Below, in pieces: positions 18,360 to 26,646 of a stretch of DNA of 64,000 bases. Both the position numbers and the translations under genes were made by a program. Every line of letters begins with the position of its first letter. Position 1 is the first letter of the stretch. Location of the stretch: NCBI RefSeq assembly GCF_900220975.1, contig NZ_OBQD01000015.1:62001-126000 (forward strand). The letters run 5' to 3'. Below the pieces are notes generated by a model, which was given only the letters and a program-made list of their open reading frames with translations, did not search any database and was not told the origin of the DNA. The DNA is from Rhizobium subbaraonis (GTDB lineage Bacteria; Pseudomonadota; Alphaproteobacteria; Rhizobiales; Rhizobiaceae).

Positions 18360-19403
18360 CTATCGTGGAGCAGGACCGGTCGAGGCGCGAACGATCAGCT
18401 CGGCCTTCCACAGTTCCTGCTCGGGCAGGGTCTCCAGATTGAGGATGCGGGATATCAGCCGCTTGGCTATCCGCGAACCCGCGGTCCGCAGCGACGAGCG
18501 CGTCGTCGTCAGCGGCACGCTGAAATTCTCCGGCTTCAGCATCGGCAGGACGTCGTCATGGGCGATAAGCGAGACGTCCGAGCCGATCTTCAATCCGGCC
18601 TGGTTGAGCGCCCGGACGGCGCCGAGTGCAAGCACGGTACTCGAGCAAAGAACCGCCGTCGGCCGCTCGGCAAGGGCGAGGAAGCGCTGCATGCCGCGAT
18701 AGCCGTGCTCGTCCGTCATCGCCGAATGCTGCACGCAGGTCTCCTTGAGCGTAAGGCCCGCCTCAGCCTCCGCCAGCGCACGCTCCACGCCCTTCTTCCG
18801 GCGGATTGCAAAGGCCAGGTGTTCCGGGCCGTTCAGAAGCGCGATGCGCCGGTGCCCCAGTTGCACCAAAAGCTTCGTCGCGTCGTGGAAGGCAGCGGTG
18901 TTGTCGATGTCGAGGAAAGGATAGTCGAGCGGCGTGCCGATCGAGCGGCCGTGCACGAGAAACGGAATCGACAGCGACTTGAGAAGGGCGATGCGCGGAT
19001 CGTTCACGCGCATGTAGGCGATGAAGAGCGCATCGACGTTACCGCTCGCCACAAGCCGCCTGCAGGTGGCCTCCTCGTCGTCGGGATGGCTCGGATTGAT
19101 AACGAAATGGAAATCGTGCCGGACGGCCTCGTCTCCGAGGCCGGCGAGGAATTCGCCGAAATGGACGTCGGAATCGTGGCCGTCCGCAGTCGGCATCACG
19201 AGCCCGATCGAGCCGGCACGGCCCGTCGCCAGCCGCTGTGCCGCGCGGTTCGGTCTGTATCCGGTCTTGCGCACCGCATCGAGGACACGTTGGCGTGTCT
19301 CCGCGTTCACCTCCGGATACCCGTTGAGCGCCCTGCTCACCGTCGTCTGCGACAGGCCGAGCAACTCCGACAATTGCTTGAGGTTCACATCCCTAGCCTT
19401 CAT
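18360..19403 (-). CDS. aglR: LacI-family repressor AglR of the alpha-glucoside operon
   Basis: AglR represses alpha-glucoside uptake in Sinorhizobium. The start chosen, ATG at 19401-19403 read on the - strand, gives 347 residues and begins immediately before the helix-turn-helix (VNLKQLSELLGLSQTTVSRA, LNGYPEVNAETRQRV); earlier in-frame starts add a non-family leader. The hinge and periplasmic-binding-like effector domain follow (GLVMPTADGHDSDVHFGEFL). It is divergent from aglE. A LacI-type operator lies at its own start codon and another before aglE, suggesting that it represses both directions. Confidence 0.9.
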   Translation of the reverse strand: MKARDVNLKQLSELLGLSQTTVSRALNGYPEVNAETRQRVLDAVRKTGYRPNRAAQRLATGRAGSIGLVMPTADGHDSDVHFGEFLAGLGDEAVRHDFHFVINPSHPDDEEATCRRLVASGNVDALFIAYMRVNDPRIALLKSLSIPFLVHGRSIGTPLDYPFLDIDNTAAFHDATKLLVQLGHRRIALLNGPEHLAFAIRRKKGVERALAEAEAGLTLKETCVQHSAMTDEHGYRGMQRFLALAERPTAVLCSSTVLALGAVRALNQAGLKIGSDVSLIAHDDVLPMLKPENFSVPLTTTRSSLRTAGSRIAKRLISRILNLETLPEQELWKAELIVRASTGPAPR

Positions 19404-19405
19404 GA

Positions 19406-19422
19406 TTCCAAGCGCTTTGGAA
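19406..19422. promoter_or_regulatory. Candidate AglR operator at the aglR start
   Basis: TTCCAA-GCGCT-TTGGAA, with 6-bp inverted arms and an AAGCGCTT core, lies directly upstream of the aglR start codon. LacI-family operators typically have a central CG in a short palindrome, as here. The site would allow autorepression. Confidence 0.65.
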
Positions 19423-19492
19423 GCCTCCCGTTCCAGGCGCGGAAACCATCTAGCATCAGCCGTTCTTCCTGTGAAAGGGAAATTGAATGTTT

Positions 19493-19518
19493 GCGCCGCA
19501 AAAGCCGTGCTGCGGCGC
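19493..19518. promoter_or_regulatory. Inverted repeat between aglR and aglE
   Basis: Arms GCGCCGCA (19493-19500) and TGCGGCGC (19511-19518) are separated by 10 bases. Its centre-to-centre layout differs from the AAGCGCTT sites, so a second regulator or an mRNA leader hairpin for aglR is possible. Confidence 0.4.
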
Positions 19519-19558
19519 GTGGAATCGGGAACGCTCTCCCCGCATTGACGGAAGTCGC

Positions 19559-19607
19559 TTGACGAAAAGCCGCCGATAGGGAATTCTTGCCGCTCAAAGC
19601 GCTTTGA
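19559..19607 (+). promoter_or_regulatory. aglE promoter with overlapping AglR operator
   Basis: A TTGACG -35 element at 19559-19564 is followed by a weak AATTCT -10 at 19582-19587 with 17-bp spacing. Directly after it is a perfect 14-bp palindrome TCAAAGCGCTTTGA (19594-19607), sharing the AAGCGCTT core with the site at the aglR start. A repressor bound there would cover the transcription start. Confidence 0.6.
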
Positions 19608-19674
19608 AAGGCGCGGAAGTTTGCGAACCGGAGGAGCTCGCAGACGCGGGCGGGCCAACAAGGGAGGAAATCAC

Positions 19675-21033
19675 GTGAGAAAGACACTGCTGACGACGGC
19701 AGCGCTGGTGGCGCTTTTTGCTGGGAGTGCCGGTGCGGCCGATCTGAAGTTCAAGCCGGGCGAGGATTCCAGGTTCAACTGGTCGAGCTTCGAGGAGTTC
19801 AAGGCCGGCCACGACCTGAAGGGCCAGACGCTTACCATATTCGGTCCCTGGCGCGGCGAGGACGAGGCGCTGTTTCGCAGCGTCTTCGCCTACTTCACCG
19901 AAGCCACCGGCGTCGAGGTGAAGTATTCGTCTTCCGAGAACTACGAACAGCAGATTGTCATCGACACGCAGGCCGGCAGCCCGCCGGATGTCGCCATTCT
20001 CCCGCAGCCGGGCCTGATCGCCGACCTCGCCTCCAAAGGCTACCTGACCCCGCTGGGCGACGAAACCAAGACGTGGCTGATGGAAAACTATGCCGCCGGC
20101 CAGTCCTGGGTGGACCTGTCGACCTACAAGGACAAGGACGGCAACGCCCATCTCTTCGCCTTCCCCTACAAGATCGATGTGAAGTCGCTCGTCTGGTACG
20201 TCCCCGAGAATTTCGAGGACGCCGGCTACGAGGTTCCCAAGACCATGGAGGACCTGAAGGCGCTGACGGAACAGATCGTCGCCGATGGCGGCACTCCGTG
20301 GTGCATCGGTCTCGGTTCGGGCGGGGCGACCGGCTGGCCGGCGACCGATTGGGTGGAGGACCTGATGCTGCGCACCCAGACGCCGGAGACCTATGACAAG
20401 TGGGTGACCAATGCGATTCCCTTCACGGATCCGGCTGTCACCGGCGCGATCGACGAATTCGGGTGGTTTGCCAAGAACGACAAGTTCGTGGCCGGCGGTG
20501 CCGCCGCCGTGGCCTCGACCGACTTCCGCGACAGCCCCAAGGGCCTCTTCTCATCACCGCCCAAGTGCTACCTGCACCACCAGGCTTCGTTCATTCCTTC
20601 CTTCTTCCCGGAAGGAACGGTCGTCGGGCAGGATGCGGACTTCTTCTACATGCCGCCCTATGCCTCCAAGTCGGATCTCGGCAACCCGGTGCTGGGCGCC
20701 GGAACGCTGGCGATGATCACCAAGGACACGCCTGCCGCGCGCGCCTTCTTCGACTTCCTCAAGACCCCGATTGCCCATGAGGTCTGGATGGCGCAGTCCA
20801 GCTTCCTGACGCCCTTCAAGAGCGCCAACCAGGAAGCCTACGCCAACGCGCCGATGAAGAAGCAGGGCGAGATCCTCCTGAACTCGACGACCTTCCGCTT
20901 CGACGGATCCGACCTGATGCCCGGAAAGATCGGTGCCGGCGCCTTCTGGACCGGCATGGTCGATTTCGTCGGTGGCAAGTCTTCCGCGGATGTCGCCGAC
21001 GGCATCCAGAAGGCGTGGGATGCCATCAAGTAG
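19675..21033 (+). CDS. aglE: Alpha-glucoside ABC transporter, substrate-binding protein AglE
   Basis: AglE is the periplasmic binding protein for alpha-glucosides such as sucrose, maltose and trehalose in Sinorhizobium. The GTG at 19675 follows AAGGGAGGA and gives 452 residues beginning with a signal peptide (RKTLLTTAALVALFAGSAGA, cut before ADLKF). The rest fits a family 1 extracellular solute-binding protein: GQTLTIFGPWRGEDE, QAGSPPDVAILPQPG and IPSFFPEGTVVGQDADFFYM. An upstream in-frame ATG would place Arg-rich sequence ahead of the signal peptide. It is first in the operon. Confidence 0.93.
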   Translation: MRKTLLTTAALVALFAGSAGAADLKFKPGEDSRFNWSSFEEFKAGHDLKGQTLTIFGPWRGEDEALFRSVFAYFTEATGVEVKYSSSENYEQQIVIDTQAGSPPDVAILPQPGLIADLASKGYLTPLGDETKTWLMENYAAGQSWVDLSTYKDKDGNAHLFAFPYKIDVKSLVWYVPENFEDAGYEVPKTMEDLKALTEQIVADGGTPWCIGLGSGGATGWPATDWVEDLMLRTQTPETYDKWVTNAIPFTDPAVTGAIDEFGWFAKNDKFVAGGAAAVASTDFRDSPKGLFSSPPKCYLHHQASFIPSFFPEGTVVGQDADFFYMPPYASKSDLGNPVLGAGTLAMITKDTPAARAFFDFLKTPIAHEVWMAQSSFLTPFKSANQEAYANAPMKKQGEILLNSTTFRFDGSDLMPGKIGAGAFWTGMVDFVGGKSSADVADGIQKAWDAIK

Positions 21034-21135
21034 TCGAGGCTGCCGGCGCCGCAAGGCGCCGGCCACAGTCGTGGCCCGGCGTTGCAATCGGGCCCGATCA
21101 CCCGAGACAGGCCTTGCGCTCCGGAGGAGGGGACC

Positions 21136-22146
21136 TTGAACCAGCTGGTGTTTGCCATCGTCACGATGCTTGCGGGCGTGCTTGCCTGCGCCTTCTACTT
21201 CTTCGCGACCAACTGGATCCTGGACGCCATCTTTCCGTCCAAGGGCCTGTCCGGTGCGAAGGCCTCGCAGAACCTGAGAACCACGAACGCGATCCGCCCG
21301 TGGCTGTTCATGCTGCCCGCGCTGCTGGCGCTGGCGATCTACCTGGTCTATCCGGTCTTCGAATCCGTCCGCCTCAGCTTCCATGACCGTTCCGGGGAAA
21401 ACCTCGTCGGGCTTTCGAACTTCTTCTGGATGCTCAGTGACGGCGAGTTCCGCCAGTCGATCTTCAACAACTTCCTCTGGCTGCTGGTGGTGCCGGCGCT
21501 TTCGACCTTCTTCGGCCTCGTCATCGCCGCGCTGACGGACCGGATCTGGTGGGGCAACATCGCCAAGACGCTGATCTTCATGCCCATGGCGATTTCGTTT
21601 GTCGGTGCCGCCGTCATCTGGAAGTTCGTCTACGACTATCGTGCCGAAGGCAGCGAGCAGATCGGCATCCTCAACGCGATCGTCACCTATTTCGGCGGCT
21701 CCCCGGAGGCGTGGATCACGCTACCCTTCTGGAACAACTTCTTCCTCATGGTCATCCTGATCTGGATCCAGACCGGCTTTGCGATGGTGATCCTGTCTGC
21801 CGCCCTGCGCGGGATTCCGGAGGAAACGCTGGAGGCCGCCGTCATCGACGGGGCCAACGGGCTGCAGATCTTCTTCAAGATCATGATCCCGCAGATCTGG
21901 GGCACGATTGCCGTCGTCTGGACGACGATCACCATTCTCGTGCTCAAGGTCTTCGACATCGTGCTCGCCATGACCAACGGTCAGTGGCAGACGCAGGTGC
22001 TCGCCAACCTCATGTTCGACTGGATGTTCCGGGGCGGCGGCGATTTCGGCCGGGGGGCGGCGATCGCTGTCGTGATCATGGTCCTCGTCGTGCCGATCAT
22101 GATCTGGAACATCCGCAACGCCATGCGCGAGACGGGAGGCCACTGA
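21136..22146 (+). CDS. aglF: Alpha-glucoside ABC transporter permease AglF
   Basis: AglF is one of two membrane subunits of the alpha-glucoside importer. The TTG at 21136 follows a strong GGAGGAGGGG and starts NQLVFAIVTMLAGVLACAFY, directly a membrane helix; the upstream alternative adds a polar leader. The 336-residue product has about seven helices and the permease loop EETLEAAVIDGANGLQIFFK with IMIPQIW, which contacts the ATPase. A 102-bp spacer follows aglE. The gene ends 1 bp before aglG. Confidence 0.92.
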   Translation: MNQLVFAIVTMLAGVLACAFYFFATNWILDAIFPSKGLSGAKASQNLRTTNAIRPWLFMLPALLALAIYLVYPVFESVRLSFHDRSGENLVGLSNFFWMLSDGEFRQSIFNNFLWLLVVPALSTFFGLVIAALTDRIWWGNIAKTLIFMPMAISFVGAAVIWKFVYDYRAEGSEQIGILNAIVTYFGGSPEAWITLPFWNNFFLMVILIWIQTGFAMVILSAALRGIPEETLEAAVIDGANGLQIFFKIMIPQIWGTIAVVWTTITILVLKVFDIVLAMTNGQWQTQVLANLMFDWMFRGGGDFGRGAAIAVVIMVLVVPIMIWNIRNAMRETGGH

Positions 22147-22147
22147 G

Positions 22148-23293
22148 ATGTCCGGAGCTACCAGATCCCCGCTCTCCATCGTCGTTCACCTGTCGGTCCT
22201 GCTGCTCGTCGCCCTGTGGACGCTGCCGACGGCGGGCCTGTTGATCTCCTCCCTGCGCGACAAGGACCAGCTCGCCGTCTCCGGCTGGTGGACGGCCCTC
22301 TCGACATCGACACAGAACCTCGTCTACCGCGCCCCTTCTCCGGAGACGCAGGTCGAACGCGACGGCAAGTTCGTCGTGGCCGGCAATGTGATGGAAGGCC
22401 AGCAGGCAGAGGTGTCGGCCTTCGGCTTCAACAGCCGCGAGCCCGCAGCCTTCCAGCCGGGCGAGACTGTGCAGATGAATGACGGCGAGCGGCTGACCGT
22501 GCAGGCGGACGGCACTTTCGAGATCGTCTCGGACACCCGCATGGAAGGCACGCGCGGCCAGCGCATCTTCTTCACCGCCGCCATACCGCCGCGGTTCACG
22601 CTCGACAACTATCGCGAGGTGCTGCGCGCAGAAGGGATCGGCCAGTCCTTCATCAACTCGCTGACGGTCGCGATCCCGTCGACGATCATCCCGATCCTGG
22701 TTGCGGCCTTCTGCGCTTACGCGCTGGCCTGGATGCGGTTTCCCGGGCGCGCGATCCTGATCGCAGTCGTCGTGGGCTTGCTCGTCGTGCCGCTGCAGAT
22801 GTCGTTGATCCCGCTTTTGAAACTCTACAACGGCGTCGGGGCCTTCCTCGGCGTGCCGGCAAAGACCTATGTCGGCATCTGGCTGGCGCACATGGGCTTC
22901 GGCCTGCCGCTCGCCATCTATTTGCTGAGAAACTATATGGCCGGCCTGCCCAAGGAGATCATGGAATCCGCAAGGGTCGACGGGGCGAGCGATTTCGACA
23001 TCTTCGTCAAGATCATCCTGCCGCTCTCCTTCCCGGCATTGGCGTCGTTCGCCATCTTCCAGTTCCTCTGGACCTGGAACGACCTATTGGTGGCGATCGT
23101 CTTCCTCGGCACCGGCAACGACGAACTGGTCCTCACCGGCCGCCTGGTCAACCTGCTCGGCTCGCGCGGCGGCAACTGGGAAATCCTGACGGCGTCGGCC
23201 TTCATCACCATCATCGTCCCCCTGATCGTCTTCTTCGCCCTGCAGCGCTACCTCGTGCGCGGCCTGCTGGCCGGGTCGGTCAAGGGCGGCTGA
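22148..23293 (+). CDS. aglG: Alpha-glucoside ABC transporter permease AglG
   Basis: AglG is the second permease. The 381-residue protein has a first helix at about residues 14-33, then an unusually large periplasmic segment of roughly 115 residues (SGWWTALSTSTQNL to PPRFTLDNYREVL) before the remaining helices. The EAA-type loop is PKEIMESARVDGASDFDIF with KIILPLSFPAL. Large inserts in this position are typical of the MalG/AglG group and may touch the binding protein. It starts 1 bp after aglF. Confidence 0.92.
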   Translation: MSGATRSPLSIVVHLSVLLLVALWTLPTAGLLISSLRDKDQLAVSGWWTALSTSTQNLVYRAPSPETQVERDGKFVVAGNVMEGQQAEVSAFGFNSREPAAFQPGETVQMNDGERLTVQADGTFEIVSDTRMEGTRGQRIFFTAAIPPRFTLDNYREVLRAEGIGQSFINSLTVAIPSTIIPILVAAFCAYALAWMRFPGRAILIAVVVGLLVVPLQMSLIPLLKLYNGVGAFLGVPAKTYVGIWLAHMGFGLPLAIYLLRNYMAGLPKEIMESARVDGASDFDIFVKIILPLSFPALASFAIFQFLWTWNDLLVAIVFLGTGNDELVLTGRLVNLLGSRGGNWEILTASAFITIIVPLIVFFALQRYLVRGLLAGSVKGG

Positions 23294-23320
23294 CGCACAA
23301 CGCAAACACAGGACCTACAG

Positions 23321-24973
23321 ATGACGACGACGAATGCATCCCTGCCTGCGGTCGACAAGGACTGGTGGCGCGGCGCGGTGATCTACCAGATCTATCCGCG
23401 ATCCTACCAGGACACCAACGGCGACGGCATCGGCGACATGAAGGGCATTGCCGAACGCCTGCCCCACATTGCCTCGCTGGGTGTGGACGCGATCTGGATC
23501 TCACCCTTCTTCACCTCGCCGATGAAGGATTTCGGCTACGACGTCTCCAACTACGAGGACGTCGATCCGATCTTCGGAACGCTTGCGGATTTCGATGCCG
23601 TGGTCGCCGAGGCGCACCGGCTCGGCATCCGCGTGATGATCGACCTCGTCCTGTCGCATACCTCCGACAAGCACCCCTGGTTCGCGGAAAGCCGGTCGAG
23701 CCGGGCGAATGCGAAGGCGGACTGGTATGTATGGGCCGATTCCCAGCCGGACGGCACGCCCCCGAACAACTGGCTGTCGATCTTCGGCGGTTCGGCCTGG
23801 CAATGGGACCCGACCAGGCTGCAGTACTACATGCACAATTTCCTGACGTCGCAGCCGGACCTGAACCTGCACAATCCGGAGGTACAGGACGCATTGCTGT
23901 CTGTCGCCCGCTTCTGGTTGACACGCGGGGTCGACGGCTTCCGGCTGGATACGATCAACTTCTACTTTCACGACAGGGAACTGCGCGACAATCCTTCGCT
24001 CGCACCCGAACGGCGCAATGCCCAGACGGCACCCGCGGTGAACCCCTACAATTACCAGGAACATCTCTACGACAAGAACCGGCCGGAGAATCTCGAGTTC
24101 CTGAAGCGCTTCCGCGCGCTGATGGACGAGTTTCCGGCGATTGCAGCCGTCGGCGAGGTCGGCGACAGCCAGCGCGGCCTCGAGATCGCCGGCGAATATA
24201 CCTCCGGCGGCGACAAGATGCAGATGTGCTACGCCTTCGAGTTCCTGGCGCCGGACGCCCCCACGCCTGGGACGATTGCCGACGTGCAGCATGCGCTCGA
24301 GCGGTCGGCTCCCGACGGCTGGGTCTGCTGGGCCTTTTCCAACCACGACGTCGTGCGCCATGTCAGCCGCTGGGGCGCAGGCGTGGCCGATCACGCGGCA
24401 CACGCCAAGCTCTTGGCGTCGCTGCTGATGTCGCTGCGCGGCTCGGTCTGCATCTATCAGGGCGAGGAACTGGCGTTGCCGGAGGCGGAGCTCGCCTATG
24501 AGGATCTGCAGGATCCCTATGGCATCCAGTTCTGGCCGGATTTCAAGGGGCGCGACGGCTGCCGCACGCCGATGCCCTGGGACGGTGCCGCCATCAATGG
24601 CGGCTTTACCACGGGGAAGCCTTGGCTTCCGGTCCCTTCGGCGCATCTGAGTGCAGCGGTTTCCGAACAGGAGAAGGACCCGGCTTCTGTGCTCAACCAC
24701 TACCGCCGTTTCCTCGCCTTCCGCAGGCTGCACCCAGCCCTTGCCAAGGGCGAGATCGAGTTCGCGCCCGCAAAAGGCTCCGTGGTTTCCTTTGTCCGCA
24801 GTCACGGCAACGAGCGCATCCTCTGCCTGTTCAACATGGGCGGCGAAGCGTGCGAAGTGGACCGTCCGGCCGCACCCATGGAGATCTTGGAAGGCCACGG
24901 CTTTGACGGCAGACTGAAGGACACCACGATCGCGCTGGACGCATGGGGCGCGTTTTTCGCCCGGTTCGCATAA
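23321..24973 (+). CDS. aglA: Alpha-glucosidase AglA (GH13)
   Basis: AglA hydrolyses imported alpha-glucosides in the cytoplasm, yielding glucose. The 550-residue protein is a glycoside hydrolase 13 of the oligo-1,6-glucosidase/alpha-glucosidase group: DWWRGAVIYQIYPRSYQDTN at the start, SPMKDFGYDVSNYEDVDP, the nucleophile Asp in DGFRLDTINF (about residue 208), the acid/base Glu in AAVGEVGD (about 278), and FSNHDVVRH (about 340). There is no signal peptide. A small beta domain ends the protein. It lies 27 bp after aglG. Confidence 0.94.
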   Translation: MTTTNASLPAVDKDWWRGAVIYQIYPRSYQDTNGDGIGDMKGIAERLPHIASLGVDAIWISPFFTSPMKDFGYDVSNYEDVDPIFGTLADFDAVVAEAHRLGIRVMIDLVLSHTSDKHPWFAESRSSRANAKADWYVWADSQPDGTPPNNWLSIFGGSAWQWDPTRLQYYMHNFLTSQPDLNLHNPEVQDALLSVARFWLTRGVDGFRLDTINFYFHDRELRDNPSLAPERRNAQTAPAVNPYNYQEHLYDKNRPENLEFLKRFRALMDEFPAIAAVGEVGDSQRGLEIAGEYTSGGDKMQMCYAFEFLAPDAPTPGTIADVQHALERSAPDGWVCWAFSNHDVVRHVSRWGAGVADHAAHAKLLASLLMSLRGSVCIYQGEELALPEAELAYEDLQDPYGIQFWPDFKGRDGCRTPMPWDGAAINGGFTTGKPWLPVPSAHLSAAVSEQEKDPASVLNHYRRFLAFRRLHPALAKGEIEFAPAKGSVVSFVRSHGNERILCLFNMGGEACEVDRPAAPMEILEGHGFDGRLKDTTIALDAWGAFFARFA

Positions 24974-24993
24974 TCAGAAGAAAGGGGAGCAGC

Positions 24994-26085
24994 ATGACCG
25001 GACTGGTACTCAAGGACATCCGCAAGTCCTATGGCGCGGTCGACGTGATCCACGGGATCGACCTCGACATCAAGGAGGGCGAGTTTATCGTTTTCGTCGG
25101 CCCGTCCGGCTGCGGGAAGTCGACGCTTCTGCGGATGATCGCCGGTCTGGAGGACATCACCGGCGGCGACATGATGATCGATGGGGAACGGGTGAACGAC
25201 GTGCCGCCCTCCAAGCGCGGCATCGCCATGGTGTTCCAGTCCTATGCGCTCTACCCGCACATGACCGTGTACGACAACATGGCGTTCGGCATGCGTATCG
25301 CCAAGGAAAGCAAGGAAGAGATCGACCGCCGAGTACGGTCCGCGGCCGAGACCCTGCAGCTGACCAAGTATCTCGACAGGCTGCCAAAGGCGCTTTCCGG
25401 CGGGCAGCGGCAGCGCGTGGCGATCGGCCGCGCCATCTGCCGCAACCCGAAGGTCTTCCTGTTCGACGAGCCCTTGTCCAATCTCGACGCGGCGCTGCGC
25501 GTCGCCACCCGCATCGAGATCGCCAAGCTGTCCGAACGCATGGCCGGCACGACGATGATCTACGTCACGCACGATCAGGTCGAGGCGATGACGCTGGCGG
25601 ATCGGATCGTCGTGCTCTCGGCCGGGCACATCGAGCAGGTGGGCGCGCCGCTGGAACTCTACGAGCGCCCCGCCAACCTCTTCGTCGCCCGCTTCATCGG
25701 CTCGCCGGCGATGAACGTCATTCCGGCGAAGATCGTGGCGACCGGCGATGCGACCACCGTGGAGCTGAAGGGTGGCATGAAGACGACGCTGGACATCGCC
25801 ACGCAAGATGCCGAGCAGGGCAGGGATGCGAGCTTCGGCGTCCGTCCGGAAGACCTGCAGATCACCATGGGCGACGACTTCCTGTTCGAAGGAACGGTGT
25901 CTATCGTCGAGGCCCTGGGCGAGGTGACGTTGCTCTACATAGAGGGCCTGGTCGAAGGCGAGCCGATCATCGCGAAGATCCCCGGCATCCGCGCCGTAAA
26001 GCGTGGCGACAGGGTGCGTTTTTCCGCCGAGCGCAGCAAGCTTCACCTCTTCGACAAGGATGGACGCAGCTATCGTGCGCTGTAG
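24994..26085 (+). CDS. aglK: Alpha-glucoside ABC transporter ATPase AglK
   Basis: AglK powers the importer. The ATG at 24994 follows AAAGGGGAG and gives 363 residues. Walker A is GPSGCGKST (about residue 35), the signature LSGGQRQRVAIGRA (about 134), Walker B VFLFDEPLSNLDA (about 155) and the His loop YVTHDQVEAMTLADR. A C-terminal MalK-type regulatory domain with FGVRPEDLQ follows, as in MsmK/UgpC transporters. An upstream ATG overlapping aglA is less likely. It ends the operon. Confidence 0.95.
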   Translation: MTGLVLKDIRKSYGAVDVIHGIDLDIKEGEFIVFVGPSGCGKSTLLRMIAGLEDITGGDMMIDGERVNDVPPSKRGIAMVFQSYALYPHMTVYDNMAFGMRIAKESKEEIDRRVRSAAETLQLTKYLDRLPKALSGGQRQRVAIGRAICRNPKVFLFDEPLSNLDAALRVATRIEIAKLSERMAGTTMIYVTHDQVEAMTLADRIVVLSAGHIEQVGAPLELYERPANLFVARFIGSPAMNVIPAKIVATGDATTVELKGGMKTTLDIATQDAEQGRDASFGVRPEDLQITMGDDFLFEGTVSIVEALGEVTLLYIEGLVEGEPIIAKIPGIRAVKRGDRVRFSAERSKLHLFDKDGRSYRAL

Positions 26086-26124
26086 TGATCCGGAACAGGG
26101 TGTGGATTCTGGTGATCCGCATTC

Positions 26125-26145
26125 AACCCCATCTTAAGGGTTTTT
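26125..26145 (+). terminator. Weak terminator after aglK
   Basis: A short AACCC/GGGTT stem (26125-26129 and 26138-26142) runs into a T-rich stretch TTTTTCTCC. The stem is only 5 bp, so read-through into the PilZ-like gene is possible. Confidence 0.4.
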
Positions 26146-26187
26146 CTCCTAGCTTCCGAGGCACAGGGAAGGCTTGGGAATACCGAA

Positions 26188-26604
26188 ATGAGCATGCAGT
26201 TCTTGCAGCAGCGTACGAACTACCTGAACAAGGAAGAATCCTTCATGTACGACCGGGAAAAGACTTTCCCGATGGAGGATACCTGTAACGAGGCTCGCCT
26301 CGAGTTCACGGAAAATGGCGGCATCGTCAATCTTGTTTCCCGGCGCTGCCAGATCATCAAGCTCTCGCGCAGCGGTGCGATCCTGAAGATGACGACCAAG
26401 TTCAACTTGCCGAAAAACTTCTATCTCGACATTGTCAGTGCCCGCATCCCGATGATCGGCTGCCTCGCACAGCGCGTTCACGCCAACGATATCGTCGAGG
26501 CGCGGTTCCTTCGGCTGCTGGCCGATAAGGACCTGAACCGCGCCTTCGTCTATTCGACCCATCCAAACCATCGCAACCGCACGCTGGACATCTACGGCGG
26601 CTGA
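26188..26604 (+). CDS. PilZ-like domain protein with degenerate motif
   Basis: The 138-residue protein resembles single-domain PilZ proteins, which bind cyclic di-GMP. A beta-barrel-like stretch holds QIIKLSRSGAILKM, matching the x-S-x-x-G part of the PilZ signature, but Lys replaces the usual Asp/Asn and no clear upstream RxxxR is present (only RRCQ). It may therefore bind poorly or not at all, or may recognise another ligand. The ATG at 26188 has a weak GGGAA upstream; ATG 26245 is a shorter alternative. It is a lone gene between aglK and the convergent edd. Confidence 0.6.
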   Translation: MSMQFLQQRTNYLNKEESFMYDREKTFPMEDTCNEARLEFTENGGIVNLVSRRCQIIKLSRSGAILKMTTKFNLPKNFYLDIVSARIPMIGCLAQRVHANDIVEARFLRLLADKDLNRAFVYSTHPNHRNRTLDIYGG

Positions 26605-26646
26605 CGCGCAGTCCCGCATTTACATGCTGGAATGAGCCAGGCGCCC

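Noticed and set aside
24943-24993. Longer N-terminus of AglK
   Set aside because: The extra codons overlap the aglA end and precede a better ATG with a strong ribosome-binding site.
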